From UBA6019 sp036564345 (lineage in GTDB: Bacteria > Chloroflexota > Dormibacteria > Dormibacterales > Dormibacteraceae): a stretch of DNA of 17,336 nt. The notes under the pieces were generated by a model. That model was not told where the DNA came from. It searched no databases and was given only the letters and a program-made list of their open reading frames with translations. Both the position numbers and the translations under genes were made by a program. Shown here in pieces: positions 6,584 to 13,335 of the stretch. How positions within the stretch are numbered: the first letter of the stretch is position 1; the number at the start of each line of letters is the position of its first letter. The stretch is from NCBI GenBank assembly GCA_036564345.1, contig DATCOZ010000219.1, positions 1 through 17,336 of the forward strand. Reading direction: 5' to 3'.

Positions 6584-7420
6584 TCAGCCTTGGGTCAGCG
6601 TCACCGTCCTGACCCCGTCGGAGTTGCGCGTCGGCCACTGCGGCGAGTAGTCCCAGGTCTCGACGTAGACGCATACGCTCGACAGGCCAGGGTTGATCCC
6701 GGCCTGCAGCGCGAGACGGAAGTAGTAGGTTCGCGCCACACCGTCGCAGGTCGGGTAGGGGAAGTCGTTGAACTGCTGGGGCGAGTAGCCGGTGGCGACA
6801 CCGTTACCATGCGCGGCCTCGAGGTCCACAGTGACGTATGGGGAGTAACCGCCCGGGCCCAGGGTGCAGTTGATGGTGATCGGGATGGTCGCCTGGCCAA
6901 AGCCGGGTCCCTGGGCGTAGCGGTACTGGAGCGTCCCGCTTGACCCTATCTCGACCTGATAGCTGTTTTGGGTGAAGGGGGTGGTGACCGCAGCCGGCAC
7001 GTCCACCTGGCCCTGCACGAGCTTCACCGTGGCCGAGCCGGAGGCGGTAACCGTCTGGTTGTACTGCCCGTACTCGACGGCGTTGCTCGAGGCAGCGACG
7101 GCGCCCGGCGCGAAGGGGACTTGGTCAGCGAAGACGTGGAGGGTGTACGTGTGCTCGGTGGAATCGCAGACGAGGGGTCCGGTCGACTCCGAGCCGGTGG
7201 CGCCGGACTTGGCTTGGGTAAGGTGCACGTAAACGCCGGAGTCGCTTGCGTTCAGGTCGTCACAGGTAACACCCACGACAAACTCGACTTCGACCGTTGA
7301 CGTCGCAAGGGTCATCGTGGAAGGAATCGAGATTGACATGCCGGATGCGCTGACGGTAACTGGCAGGGACACCAGGGCGAGCGCGACGACCATCAGGGCC
7401 GATGTCAATCGCACCAACAT
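6584..7420 (-). CDS. Secreted protein with two similar beta-rich halves
   Basis: Starts at ATG 7420 with a classical signal peptide: MLVR, a hydrophobic core LTSALMVVALALVSL, then PVTVSA and likely cleavage before SG. The mature protein (about 250 residues) is rich in Thr, Val, Ser, Gly and Tyr, without membrane anchor or sorting motif. The two halves look alike: each has a Cys after a short strand (VGVTCDD / ITINCTLG), then V-V-L-QA/EAA with an ATG tripeptide, a second Cys (PLVCDST / PTCDGV), and TYTLHV / TYYFRL. This suggests a duplicated beta-sandwich domain, each possibly with a disulfide. No known family recognised. An ORF extending to 7558 adds a non-signal-like stretch and is rejected. 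A TATTTT box lies 12 bases upstream. Confidence 0.75.
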   Translation of the reverse strand: MLVRLTSALMVVALALVSLPVTVSASGMSISIPSTMTLATSTVEVEFVVGVTCDDLNASDSGVYVHLTQAKSGATGSESTGPLVCDSTEHTYTLHVFADQVPFAPGAVAASSNAVEYGQYNQTVTASGSATVKLVQGQVDVPAAVTTPFTQNSYQVEIGSSGTLQYRYAQGPGFGQATIPITINCTLGPGGYSPYVTVDLEAAHGNGVATGYSPQQFNDFPYPTCDGVARTYYFRLALQAGINPGLSSVCVYVETWDYSPQWPTRNSDGVRTVTLTQG

Positions 7421-7432
7421 TGAGACCCTCAC

Positions 7433-7438
7433 AAAATA
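7433..7438 (-). promoter_or_regulatory. -10 box TATTTT before secreted-protein gene
   Basis: On the - strand TATTTT is followed by 12 bases and the ATG at 7420, leaving an untranslated leader of only about 5 bases if transcription starts 7 bases after the box. The 149 bases from 7421 to 7569 hold no gene. Confidence 0.35.
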
Positions 7439-7569
7439 CCACATCATTACGCGCGATCGCGTTGATGAATTCGGAGGTCGGGCTGTCAGGGACCGCTTCG
7501 TGCCAGAACCTTGCGCCAGCGATCGGGGCGCATTGGCCCGCCGCGGGCGGCCCGCCATTCGACTGCTGT

Positions 7570-9912
7570 TCAGCCGAACCTGGTCACGCTCAGGACGTCG
7601 GAGTAGTCGTCAGTCCAGAGCGGAATGTTGGGATCGGACCGCGGGGGTTTCCAGCCCGAAACTGCCGCCAGGCCGGCCAACCTCCCAGGCGGCGGGGCCA
7701 GCACCACCCAGTCGGACGGAAACTTGCCGGCGGCCTGCTCCGCTTCGCTGACCGTGATGTCCACCTTCTCGAGCGCATTGAGGCCAAGGTTCGACGCCTG
7801 CGCGGCGAGGATCGGGCTCAAGTTCAGGTACTTGTTAGAGACATTGAAGAGAAGGATGCCGCCCGGAGCGAGGCGGTCAAGGTAGAGCTGGATCGCCTCC
7901 CTGGTCAGGAGGTGGGTAGGCACCGCGTCGGAGCCGAACGCATCCACCACTAAAAGGTCGTACCGCGCGTTGTGCGCGGACTGGAGCGAGAGGCGCCCGT
8001 CGCCGGTCACGAAATCCGTGCCGCCGGCTGGGCAATCGCGGAGGTACGTGAACAGATCTGGGTTGCGAGCGATCGCGACGACGGCCGGATCGAGCTCGTA
8101 ATAGGTCCATCGCTGACCGGGTTCCGAGTAGCAGCTCAAGGCGCCCGAGCCGAGGCCGATCACGGCGACGTGCCACGCGGCTGACCGGTCTGCCAGCGAC
8201 CGGAACACATCGCCCGCGGGGCCGGAAGGTGAGTAGTACGCGCCCGGCTGGTCACGGAAGGCGGGATCGTTCATCTGAACGCCGTGAATGGTCACGCCAT
8301 CGATCAGAAGGTGTCGCGTTGCGGCGGGGTCGGAGACGACGGAATGGATGCCGTAGAAGTCGCGGGACTGAAACAGCACCGTTCCTCGACTTCCGATCGG
8401 CAGGAGGCTCAACAGCACGATCACGGCCGCCGCCAGGCCGAAACGAAGCTGACGGCGGGAGAAGGCGATTCCGGCCACTGCCGGTGCGGCGAAGACGACC
8501 AGAATCCGGATCAGGTCGGCGGCGGTCCCGTTTGCCGACAGCGGAAGGCGTTCAGCCGCAGCGAAGAGACCCGCCGCGATCCCCACGGCCACGATCAGAA
8601 CCAGGCCGACCAAGAGAAGCGCGGCTGCCGCGAAGTCTCTCGAGATGGCGCGCCGATCCAGCGCGAGGAGGAGACCCGGACGCGCGAAGCAGGCGGCCAC
8701 GATCGCGAGTGGATATTCGAAATAGTCGTTGAAGATGAGGGGAGCGGCCACAGCCGTGAATACGCCGCCCAGCGCTCCTCCGACGCTAAGCCACACGTAG
8801 AAGTCGGTCAGGTGTCCTGGTGGTGGCCGGTCGGCGGCAAGAAGGCCATGGCAAAGGAGGGCGCCCACCAAGAACGCGCCCAGGTGGAGGATGGCGAGGA
8901 ACCAGAAAGGACCGCTACCGCCGAGGACGATGAAACCGAGCAGGGGAAGTGCGATGAAGGGAAAGGCACGCTGCAGAAGGCGGCTCGGAAACGGCCGCCT
9001 TCCGAAGACCAGCGCGAACGACAGCAGGTAGATGGCAAGAGGAGCGACCCAGAGCAGTGGCAGCGGCCGGATCATGGTCGTGAAGTAGGAGGTCACGCCA
9101 AGCATCCAGGTCGAGGGGATGGCTGCGAGCATGACCCAGCGCACACGCCGCAGCCGGCTGATTGGTGCTGCAGGCACTGAGTCCCCCTGCTCCGCGGTGG
9201 CTTTATGGCGGGCGCCTGCGGCCCAAAGGCGGCGACCGCAGAGGGCTGCGAGGCCGACGAGGGCGAGGTAGCCGATCGTCCACAGTTGGCGCTGCGCTGT
9301 CAGCCCAAGTCGGAACTCAATGATTGCCGGGTAGGCGAGGAGGGCGACCAGGCTGCCGAGGTTGCTCGCCTGATAGAGAAAGTATGGGTCTCCCGAAAGG
9401 CGGTGCCCGGACATCGAGAGCCAGCGTTGAAGCAACGGCGACGTGGTCGAGACCACGAAAAAGGGAAGCCCTACGGAGAGGCCGAGGACGACGAGGATCC
9501 AGGGAACCAGGCCGGTTCCTACCGGCGGCGGCCCGGCCATGCGCAGCTGGACGGGCAGTGCGAGCAGCACGGCCAGCATGAGGCCCAGATGGGCGACCAC
9601 CTGCGTCCGCGGAGGCCAGCGGCGCGAGAGTCCGTGTGTATACGCGTAGCCCGCCGTCAGCAGGAGTTGGAAGAAGAGCACCGAGGTGGTCCAGACGCCG
9701 GCGGTCCCCCCGGACGGCGGCAGAAGCATCTTGGCCATCATCGGCTCGACGACGAAGAGGACCGACGCGCCGAGAAAGGCCGCGGCGCTAAAGAGTACGA
9801 TCGTGCCCAACTCGAGCCGCGACCCTGCTGCCACGACTGTCTCCGGAGCTTTAGCAAACGAAACCGGCGAGCCGTGGCCGCCCCGCCTCGCCGCCCTTTC
9901 CCGCGCCGTCAC
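7570..9912 (-). CDS. Membrane spermidine-synthase-like (fused transporter/methyltransferase-fold) protein
   Basis: The 780-residue protein has two parts. Residues 33 to about 505 are hydrophobic and contain roughly a dozen membrane spans, with the sequence LTDFYVWLSVGGALGG (368-383) characteristic of fused membrane-SpeE proteins. Residues 515-780 form a Rossmann-fold spermidine-synthase-like domain: GLGSG at 586-590 binds the decarboxylated-SAM or SAM moiety, YELDP at 605-609, GDGRLSL at 637-643, and DAFGSDAVP at 657-665. The reaction is not established for this group; polyamine synthesis is only one possibility. The start GTG at 9912 is supported by TAGGGT 6 bases upstream. It stands alone on the - strand, with 149 bases to the next gene. 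The large + strand ORFs over it are antisense shadows. Confidence 0.88.
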   Translation of the reverse strand: MTARERAARRGGHGSPVSFAKAPETVVAAGSRLELGTIVLFSAAAFLGASVLFVVEPMMAKMLLPPSGGTAGVWTTSVLFFQLLLTAGYAYTHGLSRRWPPRTQVVAHLGLMLAVLLALPVQLRMAGPPPVGTGLVPWILVVLGLSVGLPFFVVSTTSPLLQRWLSMSGHRLSGDPYFLYQASNLGSLVALLAYPAIIEFRLGLTAQRQLWTIGYLALVGLAALCGRRLWAAGARHKATAEQGDSVPAAPISRLRRVRWVMLAAIPSTWMLGVTSYFTTMIRPLPLLWVAPLAIYLLSFALVFGRRPFPSRLLQRAFPFIALPLLGFIVLGGSGPFWFLAILHLGAFLVGALLCHGLLAADRPPPGHLTDFYVWLSVGGALGGVFTAVAAPLIFNDYFEYPLAIVAACFARPGLLLALDRRAISRDFAAAALLLVGLVLIVAVGIAAGLFAAAERLPLSANGTAADLIRILVVFAAPAVAGIAFSRRQLRFGLAAAVIVLLSLLPIGSRGTVLFQSRDFYGIHSVVSDPAATRHLLIDGVTIHGVQMNDPAFRDQPGAYYSPSGPAGDVFRSLADRSAAWHVAVIGLGSGALSCYSEPGQRWTYYELDPAVVAIARNPDLFTYLRDCPAGGTDFVTGDGRLSLQSAHNARYDLLVVDAFGSDAVPTHLLTREAIQLYLDRLAPGGILLFNVSNKYLNLSPILAAQASNLGLNALEKVDITVSEAEQAAGKFPSDWVVLAPPPGRLAGLAAVSGWKPPRSDPNIPLWTDDYSDVLSVTRFG

Positions 9913-9918
9913 CCGGCC

Positions 9919-9924
9919 ACCCTA
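9919..9924 (-). promoter_or_regulatory. -10 box TAGGGT, 6 bases before GTG start
   Basis: On the - strand TAGGGT is followed by GGCCGG and the GTG at 9912. A possible -35, TTCAAA, lies 18 bases further up. Predicts a leaderless mRNA for the spermidine-synthase-like gene. Confidence 0.5.
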
Positions 9925-10007
9925 ATCGATTGCGGGTCGAATTTTGAAGGCTTACACGGGATCCGGCCGGAGGCCGTTAGACTTGCCCCCGCTGGCGGCC
10001 GGAGCCC

Positions 10008-10445
10008 TCAGCCGATCTGCTCCGCCAGCTCGACGATGATCCCCTCTGGGCCGCGGACGTAGCAGAGCCGATAACTGTCTTCGTAGCGCTCCACCTCGCC
10101 AACGAGCTCCGCGCCGCGGGCTCGCAAGCTAGCGACGACGGCGTCGATATCGTCGACTGCGAATGCGAGATGGCGGATGCCCGGGGTGTTCGCCGGTGCG
10201 TGCCGGTCGCCGCCCCGGCCCATCGGGGCGTGAAACTTCGTCAGCTCGAGCCGTCCGTGGCCGTCCGGGGTCTCCACCATCGCGACCTCCGCCCGGACGC
10301 CCTTGAGCCCCACAACGCGGTCCACCCAACCGCCCTCGACCGGCCCCTCGCCCTGCAGCTTGAGTCCGAGCTCGACGAAGAACGCCGTCGCAGCCGCGAG
10401 GTCGTCGACCACGATGCCGACGTGCTCCATGCGTTGGATCGTCAT
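10008..10445 (-). CDS. VOC-family (glyoxalase/methylmalonyl-CoA epimerase-like) protein
   Basis: 145 residues, one VOC unit made of two beta-alpha-beta-beta-beta modules. The first begins MEHVGIVVDDLAAATAFF, with ligand His in EHVG and Glu in GRLELTKF; the second begins GIRHLAFAVDDIDAVVASL, with His in RHLAF and Glu in IIVELAE. These four residues are the usual metal site of glyoxalases and dioxygenases, so a metal-dependent lyase, isomerase or resistance protein is likely; the substrate is unknown. ATG at 10445 is chosen because TACCAT sits 7 bases upstream. An upstream TTG start at 10526 would add an Arg/Pro-rich non-family stretch. A second in-frame ATG lies 15 bases downstream. Confidence 0.88.
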   Translation of the reverse strand: MTIQRMEHVGIVVDDLAAATAFFVELGLKLQGEGPVEGGWVDRVVGLKGVRAEVAMVETPDGHGRLELTKFHAPMGRGGDRHAPANTPGIRHLAFAVDDIDAVVASLRARGAELVGEVERYEDSYRLCYVRGPEGIIVELAEQIG

Positions 10446-10452
10446 GCGCTGG

Positions 10453-10458
10453 ATGGTA
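10453..10458 (-). promoter_or_regulatory. -10 box TACCAT, 7 bases before ATG start
   Basis: On the - strand TACCAT is followed by CCAGCGC and ATG of the VOC gene, the same geometry as at FKBP and the SRPBCC-GNAT gene. No strong -35. Confidence 0.45.
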
Positions 10459-10527
10459 GCGACACGACGGCCCCAGCTACAGCGTCCCCTCGGTTGCCGA
10501 TCGGCTGGTGGGAACGCGCCGCCCATT

Positions 10528-10543
10528 TGGTCTGAACAGACCA
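10528..10543. promoter_or_regulatory. Inverted repeat, candidate operator
   Basis: TGGTCTG-AA-CAGACCA, 7-base arms with a 2-base centre. The outer TGGTC...GACCA resembles half-sites of FadR/GntR-type regulators, but with a longer centre. It lies 83 bases before the VOC gene. No regulator gene is present in the window. Confidence 0.4.
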
Positions 10544-10579
10544 GCGATGAGTTGCTCGGCTCAATCGGGTCATAGCTGG

Positions 10580-10598
10580 GTACGCGGCATCCGCGTAC
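10580..10598. other. Hairpin with perfect 8-bp stem
   Basis: GTACGCGG and CCGCGTAC pair around CAT. A second stem, GCGGCG (10605-10610) with CGCCGC (10621-10626), follows directly. No T-run. Confidence 0.5.
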
Positions 10599-10739
10599 GC
10601 CGTGGCGGCGGAAGGGAGGTCGCCGCTGAGCGCAGTGGAAGAACTACAAGGCTCTGGTGCTGCTCACTGAACTTGACGCTTTACGGCCCTAAAGTAGTAG
10701 AGGTGCCACACCCGACCCGGGCTGTGACGCCCGCGAAAG

Positions 10740-10768
10740 GTTCAAAAGTGGCCACGAGAGCCTGCCAG
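10740..10768 (+). repeat. Dispersed repeat, copy 3
   Basis: Begins GTTCAAAAGTGGCCACGAG and ends AGCCTGCCAG, the most diverged of the three copies, same orientation as 6051-6079 and 6525-6552. It ends 17 bases before the ATG at 10785. Confidence 0.5.
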
Positions 10769-10784
10769 TTCGGGTAAACCCTTG

Positions 10785-10952
10785 ATGGAGTTCAAGCCGA
10801 TTTCACGAGGACGACTTGGCTCCCGGAGCGGATCTGCGACTGAGCCCGATTACTCATGCCGCCCTCGAGCGCTCGTCATCCGTCGGCCTGGTTGCAACCC
10901 AGCGATCGTCGCCACCATTGCAGCACTCCTCGCCGTCGCCTGCGGCCACTGC
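10785..10952 (+). pseudogene. Out-of-frame lipoprotein signal segment of the Kelch gene
   Basis: Starting at ATG 10785 this frame runs through a basic stretch to RRPGCNPAIVATIAALLAV and then AC-G, which fits a lipobox (LAVA-C). It is out of frame with the Kelch domain that follows. It continues open to 11060 as Arg-rich sequence, which looks like the wrong frame. Read together with the Kelch frame it would give a normal surface lipoprotein. Confidence 0.5.
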
Positions 10953-11892
10953 GCATGGCCCCGCCTGCGCACCCGCCGGCCCGTCGGGAAATGGCGCCGG
11001 CTGGAGCCGGGTCGCTACTGCAGGCCCGACCCCATGGGCCGGAGCCGCTCTCTTCCATGATCCCGTCAGCAAGGGGATGGTGCTTTTCGGGGGTACGACC
11101 GACGGGACCACGCCGCTGGCAGACACCTGGACCTGGGATGGCAAGCGTTGGACTCACGAGCACCCGGCCACAAGCCCGCCGGGCCGGTACTCCTCCTCGG
11201 TGGCCGTCGACCTCCAGAGTGGCCAGCCGGTGCTTTTCGGCGGCGGCACCAACGCGCCCAACCCGCTGGGCGACACGTGGACCTGGGACGGCCACACCTG
11301 GGCCGCGCTCCATCCGCTGAACAGCCCTCCTCCGCGGCTGGGGGCCTCCATGGTCAGCCTCCCTGGCGGCGGCCTGGTACTGGAGGGTGGTGAGCTCTCC
11401 CAGGAAACCTGGTACTACGACAGGTGGACCTGGGATGGATCCGACTGGCGTCTCGCGGCCGCTACCACCGCCGCGCTAGCCAGCCTCGGCCGGGCCGCGG
11501 CCAACGATCCACTGGACGGGAGGCCGATCCTCTTCAGCGGCTACTGGCCGCCGAGCGACGGCGACCAGATGCTGGCCTGGGACGGCAAGCTGTGGACCGA
11601 GTTACAGGTGACGCCGCGGCCACCGGCACGCCAGCAGGCGGCGATGGCGCTGGAGCCCGGCTCGGGCGCCATCCTGTTCGGTGGCGAGACGACCGGCAAG
11701 CTCTTCGACGACACCTGGAGCTGGGACGGCAAGGCCTGGAGAGCGCTGCCTGGGCCGGGGCCAGCTGGCCGCTTCGACTTCTCGTTGGCCTATGACCCCG
11801 ACCACCAGGCGCTCCTGCTCTTCGGCGGAGAGAAGATCGCGGTGCACAACTCGGTGTTCTGCGACACCTGGAATTACCGCGGCTTCCACTAA
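10816..11892 (+). CDS. Kelch-repeat protein, signal peptide in another frame
   Basis: About six Kelch-like blades, each ending in a D-T-W-x-W-D-G-x-x-W pattern with an FGG turn before it: blades near 76-113, 126-163, 176-212, 225-262, 273-309 and 319-355 (numbered from TTG 10816). Such beta-propellers bind proteins or glycans; no catalytic residues are evident. The first 60 residues in this frame do not look like a signal. In the next frame (ATG 10785), the sequence CNPAIVATIAALLAVACG, a hydrophobic helix ending in a lipobox, occupies the same place. A one-base shift after about 10950 would join it to the Kelch part. Either the gene is frameshifted or the sequence has an error, so the true start is uncertain. 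Confidence 0.75.
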   Translation: MAPGADLRLSPITHAALERSSSVGLVATQRSSPPLQHSSPSPAATAHGPACAPAGPSGNGAGWSRVATAGPTPWAGAALFHDPVSKGMVLFGGTTDGTTPLADTWTWDGKRWTHEHPATSPPGRYSSSVAVDLQSGQPVLFGGGTNAPNPLGDTWTWDGHTWAALHPLNSPPPRLGASMVSLPGGGLVLEGGELSQETWYYDRWTWDGSDWRLAAATTAALASLGRAAANDPLDGRPILFSGYWPPSDGDQMLAWDGKLWTELQVTPRPPARQQAAMALEPGSGAILFGGETTGKLFDDTWSWDGKAWRALPGPGPAGRFDFSLAYDPDHQALLLFGGEKIAVHNSVFCDTWNYRGFH

Positions 11893-11953
11893 TCCGGGCG
11901 AGGGAGTAAGGACACCCTTTAGCCCCCGGTCAAAATGCGATCATGCCGGGGAA

Positions 11954-12358
11954 GTGGAGATCGACTTTGCCTTCCTTGCCAACTACGCTGAGGCGTCGCC
12001 CAATGGCCTGGTCACCGCTGTCGGCGCCGGCTGGGACAACGCCTGGCGTGCCTCCTACCCGGCGCCCTTCAGCGGCTACCTGGTGGCCCGGCTGACGCTG
12101 ACGCGGCAGGAGATGAGCCATGCCCACAACGTCGAGCTGGACATCGTCGACGCCGACGGCAACGCGATGGTGCCGCGGATCAGCATGCCGATCGAGCCGC
12201 CTTCCACGCTCGGCGCCCGGCTCAACATGAACCTCCTCTTCGACCTCCGCGGGGTCGTGGTTTCTCGCGCGGGCGGCTACAACCTCGAGCTGGGCGTCGA
12301 CGGGCGATCGTTGAAGAGCTTCACCGTGACATTCAACCCGGAGGGCACGACGCTATGA
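11954..12358 (+). CDS. DUF6941-like hypothetical protein
   Basis: 134 residues from GTG at 11954. The opening VEIDFAFLANYAEASPNGLV, then TAVGAGWDN and a later hydrophobic strand, match a small family I recall as DUF6941; this recall was not checked. Function unknown; mostly beta, cytosolic, no signal. The start is uncertain: GGGGA (11948-11952) is too close to this GTG but is 7 bases from an in-frame ATC at 11960. It lies 61 bases after the Kelch gene and ends in an ATGA overlap with the next gene, so the two are probably coupled. A longer frame reaching back to 11681 runs out of phase through the Kelch gene and is not real. Confidence 0.75.
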   Translation: MEIDFAFLANYAEASPNGLVTAVGAGWDNAWRASYPAPFSGYLVARLTLTRQEMSHAHNVELDIVDADGNAMVPRISMPIEPPSTLGARLNMNLLFDLRGVVVSRAGGYNLELGVDGRSLKSFTVTFNPEGTTL

Positions 12359-12723
12359 CGACTGGGAGCCAGGACGTCATCGCCGGTCTCGGCAAGGGCG
12401 GCGTGTTCGACATCACGACCACCGGGCGCAGGTCGGGTGAGCCGCGCCGCCTCGAGATCGGCTATCACGTCATCGACAGCCGTCTCTACATCAGCGGCAT
12501 TCCAAGGCCGACCCGGCGCGCCTGGCTCGCCAACCCGGCGCTCACGCTTCATCTCAGGCAGCCGGTCCCGACGGATGTGGCGGCGACCGCGCGGATCATC
12601 GACAGCGAGGCCGAGAGGCTAGCCGTGCTTCCCCACGTGGCGCGCAACTGGGGTCGCGACGACGTCGAGCTGATGGTCCGCCAGAGCCCGCTGGTCGAGG
12701 TGGTGATCGGGCTCGAGGGTTAG
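12355..12723 (+). CDS. DDN-like F420H2-dependent nitroreductase/quinone reductase family protein
   Basis: 122 residues with the family signature VFDITTTGRRSGEPRRLEIG at 17-36, then LYISGIP, RRAWLANPALTLHL and a Val-rich C-terminus. In mycobacterial Ddn-type proteins this split-barrel fold binds deazaflavin F420 and reduces quinones or nitro compounds; F420 use here is inferred from the family. At 122 residues it is slightly shorter than many members, lacking a long N-terminal helix. ATG at 12355 overlaps the stop of the DUF6941-like gene (ATGA), so translation is coupled. No F420 biosynthesis gene is in the window. Confidence 0.85.
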   Translation: MTTGSQDVIAGLGKGGVFDITTTGRRSGEPRRLEIGYHVIDSRLYISGIPRPTRRAWLANPALTLHLRQPVPTDVAATARIIDSEAERLAVLPHVARNWGRDDVELMVRQSPLVEVVIGLEG

Positions 12724-12762
12724 CCGGCACCGGGTCGGGCGCCTCTTACCGTTAAGTGAACA

Positions 12763-12807
12763 GGTGGGGCGGCCCGGACGGTGTGGTGGTGACCAGGTCG
12801 CCCCACC
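12763..12807. other. Inverted repeat after DDN-like gene
   Basis: GGTGGGGCG (12763-12771) and CGCCCCACC (12799-12807), perfect 9-bp arms around a 27-base loop, 40 bases after the preceding stop. No T-run follows at once, so terminator function is unproven; it could be a regulatory structure before the globin gene. Confidence 0.45.
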
Positions 12808-12865
12808 AGATCCTACAGGTCTTTTGCGCGGACTTTTGCAATTCTCGGTAAATTTTTTTGCTGGG

Positions 12866-12871
12866 TACTCT
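12866..12871 (+). promoter_or_regulatory. -10 box TACTCT before globin gene
   Basis: TACTCT is 11 bases before the GTG at 12883, leaving a leader of about 5 bases. An unusually AT-rich TAAATTTTTTT (12849-12859) lies just upstream and may act like an UP element. CTTTTGC occurs twice, at 12821 and 12833. Confidence 0.4.
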
Positions 12872-12882
12872 GGGCTCCGGCG

Positions 12883-13266
12883 GTGTTAAGCAACGTCTAT
12901 GAGGCGGCCGGCGGCGAGGCAACCTTCCGGTTGCTCGTCGAAAGGTTCTATGCGGGCGTTGCCGAGGACCCGATCCTGCGCCCGATCTACCCGGAGGAGG
13001 ACCTCGCCAATGCCGAGCTGCGGCTGCGGCTCTTCCTGATCCAGTACTGGGGCGGGCCCACCACCTACAACGACCTTCGGGGGCATCCCCGGCTGCGGAT
13101 GCGGCACATGCCCTTCGCGATCGGGCAGCGGGAGCGCGACGCATGGCTCGCCCGGATGACGGCCGCCGTCGATTCGCTCGACCTGCCGAGAGGAGTCCGC
13201 GACGCCCTCCTCGAGTACTTCGAGGACGCCTCGCGGGCGATGATCAACCGGCCAGTACCAGGTTGA
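12883..13266 (+). CDS. glbO: Group II truncated haemoglobin (trHbO type)
   Basis: A 127-residue 2-over-2 globin. The typical start YEAAGGEATFRLLVERFYAG gives Tyr23 (B10); PIYPEEDL gives Tyr36 (CD1); LRMRH places the proximal haem ligand His75 (F8), and RDAWL has Trp88 (G8), the mark of group II. RLFLIQYWGGP is also diagnostic. Roles known for this group include oxygen binding and handling of NO, peroxide or peroxynitrite. The start is GTG at 12883, close after a TACTCT box. It follows an F420-type nitroreductase but is separated by about 160 bases with an inverted repeat, so it is probably its own transcript. Confidence 0.95.
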   Translation: MLSNVYEAAGGEATFRLLVERFYAGVAEDPILRPIYPEEDLANAELRLRLFLIQYWGGPTTYNDLRGHPRLRMRHMPFAIGQRERDAWLARMTAAVDSLDLPRGVRDALLEYFEDASRAMINRPVPG

Positions 13267-13320
13267 ATCACTAGACCGGGACGTTTACCGCTTCGCGGCC
13301 GGCTTGTCCTCGATCGCCCT

Positions 13321-13326
13321 TAACGT
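13321..13326 (+). promoter_or_regulatory. -10 box TAACGT, 9 bases before ATG
   Basis: TAACGT, then CGGCCGGGC and the ATG at 13336. The spacing equals that at gnd and supports expression of the small ORF that follows. No clear -35. Confidence 0.35.
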
Positions 13327-13335
13327 CGGCCGGGC

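Larger units (their letters stand above)
10446..10784. other. Non-coding stretch with inverted repeats
   Basis: About 340 bases with no supported gene between the divergent VOC and Kelch genes. It holds a palindrome-like site (10528-10543), two hairpins (10580-10598 and 10605-10626), a TTGACG with TAGTAG 16 bases later (10673-10700) that could be a + strand promoter, and dispersed-repeat copy 3. Confidence 0.5.

Noticed and set aside
7537..7550. GCCCG-CCG-CGGGC hairpin after the spermidine-synthase-like gene as terminator
   Set aside because: Short stem, no T-run on the transcribed side; likely GC-rich chance structure.
8284..10062. Two long + strand ORFs (298 and 285 residues)
   Set aside because: Antisense to the spermidine-synthase-like and VOC genes; composition is Arg/Glu/Gly-rich without motifs.
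11681..11953. Upstream extension of the DUF6941-like gene to 11681
   Set aside because: This part lies in a second frame across the Kelch gene and is Arg/Ser/Thr-rich without family resemblance.
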